A DNA stretch of 64,000 nucleotides from an unicellular cyanobacterium SU3. Lineage in GTDB: Bacteria; Cyanobacteriota; Cyanobacteriia; Cyanobacteriales; Microcystaceae. Position 1 is the stretch's first letter. The number at the start of each line of letters is the position of its first letter. The stretch lies in assembly GCA_002172675.1 (NCBI GenBank), contig NETF01000050.1, forward strand, positions 18,090 to 82,089, written 5' to 3'. Positions 63,110 through 64,000 of the stretch are shown here, piece after piece. Made by a program: the position numbers and the translations under genes. The notes below the pieces were generated by a model. The model saw nothing but the letters and a program-made list of their open reading frames with translations, was not told where the DNA came from and searched no databases.

Positions 63110-63835
63110 CTAGGAAGCTAATCTGTCTAAAATTCGCTTCTGAACTTGTTGATAGGCAGTTTCAACTTGTCCTAAGTCTCGACGAAATCGATCTTTATCC
63201 ATCACACGACTTTGGGGATCACTTTCGTTTTGATCCCAAAGTCGACAGGTATCCGGACTGATTTCATCAGCCAGTAGGATTTGTCCTTGGGTATCGATGC
63301 CGAATTCGAGTTTAAAATCTACTAAGGTAATTTGACAACTGGCAAACAATTCTTGTAGATGCTGGTTGATGCTTAAGGCAAGGGTTTGCAGTTGTTTGAG
63401 TTGTTCTTCTGTAGCGAGTTCTAAAATTAACAGGCGATCGCGGGTCAATAGAGGATCGCCTAATTCATCTTTTTTGAAATAATATTCTACTAGGGGAAAC
63501 GGTAATTGATGCCCTTCTTCTAACCCTGTTTGGCGACATAAACTTCCGGCTGCAATATTTCTGACAACCACTTCAATGGGAATTATTGTTACTCGTTTAA
63601 CTAATATTTGATCATCGGCAGATTGTTCAATTAAATGGGTGGGAATACCTTTCGATTCTAACCATTGAAATAATGCGACTGTGATTTGACAGTTCATTTT
63701 GCCTTTTTCAGCAATGGTTCCTCGTTTTTGAGCGTTGAAAGCCGTCGCATCATCTTTAAAATGGGTTAATAGCACTTCGGCGTTGTCTGTACTATAGAGA
63801 ATTTTAGCTTTGCCTTCGTATAATTTTTCCATCAT
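63110..63835 (-). CDS. purC: Phosphoribosylaminoimidazole-succinocarboxamide synthase
   Basis: The 241-residue SAICAR synthase joins aspartate to CAIR in purine synthesis. Signatures: LYEGKAKILYSTDNAEVLLTHF with ATP-binding residues, KDDATAFNAQKRG, VEVVVRNIAAGSL, LVDFKLEFGIDTQGQILLADEISPDTCRLWD. Two adjacent Met codons are possible starts (63835 or 63832). Monocistronic; omp85 lies downstream on the same strand. The remaining 165 bases of the window hold no recognisable gene. Confidence 0.96.
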   Translation of the reverse strand: MMEKLYEGKAKILYSTDNAEVLLTHFKDDATAFNAQKRGTIAEKGKMNCQITVALFQWLESKGIPTHLIEQSADDQILVKRVTIIPIEVVVRNIAAGSLCRQTGLEEGHQLPFPLVEYYFKKDELGDPLLTRDRLLILELATEEQLKQLQTLALSINQHLQELFASCQITLVDFKLEFGIDTQGQILLADEISPDTCRLWDQNESDPQSRVMDKDRFRRDLGQVETAYQQVQKRILDRLAS

Positions 63836-64000
63836 CTTTTTTTAGGTTTAGTGAGTTAGAGAATGAGACTTTTCTTAGTACGGGACAAAAAAATGAGAGA
63901 GGGGTTGCAAAGATAGACACAGAGAGGGTTTGATAGAAAGTTACCCTAACTAACGAACAAACCCTATGAATGAGATTACCTTACTGCGTAAGAGATTAAA

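Overview
The window looks like chromosome from a unicellular, nitrogen-fixing-type cyanobacterium of the Crocosphaera/Cyanothece group. The evidence is low G+C, many HIP1 octamers (GCGATCGC), and cyanobacterial families: Omp85 with three POTRA domains, an apocarotenoid oxygenase, a HetP-like protein, a folate/biopterin transporter, MoeB-rhodanese, TrxC-type thioredoxin, a UgpC-type ABC ATPase and DUF29/DUF433 proteins. The genus is inferred from style; no rRNA or other species marker is present.

Layout. 1-4.7 kb: the end of a DegT-family aminotransferase, a DUF433/DUF5615 toxin-antitoxin-like pair, a repeat-rich gap with a decaying 21-bp tandem array, and an nSTAND ATPase whose WD40 array is reduced to one blade. 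4.7-16 kb: mostly housekeeping (MATE transporter, FAD oxidoreductase, PfkB kinase, rsmI, TAXI-type binding protein, dusB, aldehyde dehydrogenase), then a frameshifted tnpB and a DUF3102/degenerate-GGDEF gene. 16.6-29.3 kb: the most interesting region, a peptide modification and secretion island. It holds an HlyD adaptor, a HetP-like protein, a TPR protein fused to a 2-oxoglutarate/Fe(II) enzyme whose HxD motif reads HxG as in radical halogenases, five small peptides with double-glycine-like leaders, a parvulin-like isomerase, a PEP-CTERM protein and a 1040-residue C39-peptidase ABC exporter. Three promoters in it share a 13-bp palindrome, TGCCA-WWW-TGGCA, at a fixed distance from the -10 box.

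30-43 kb: MlaD/MlaF-like lipid transport genes, MoeB-rhodanese, a frameshifted Rpn-type nuclease, a radical SAM protein, a pteridine transporter, a carotenoid oxygenase, a cupin and a large sugar-nucleotide enzyme. 43.3-50 kb: accessory DNA with a broken ATPase-TOPRIM pair hit by a small inverted-repeat element, a decayed HEPN/MNT pair, DUF29, ilvD, and an intact two-gene unit in which a PD-(D/E)XK nuclease domain is fused to a ParA ATPase followed by a ParB-like protein. 50-64 kb: core genes including ridA, tRNA-Arg(ACG), an EamA-like transporter, an ABC exporter, ferredoxin, a response regulator, thioredoxin, an SGNH hydrolase, a UgpC-type ATPase, hslO, omp85 and purC.

How the island could work (inference): the peptides are made with short leaders ending near GG, one or more are modified by the TPR-2OG enzyme, folding is helped by the isomerase, and the C39 domain removes the leader as the exporter and the HlyD adaptor carry the core out. 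Shared promoters would switch on enzyme and substrates together.
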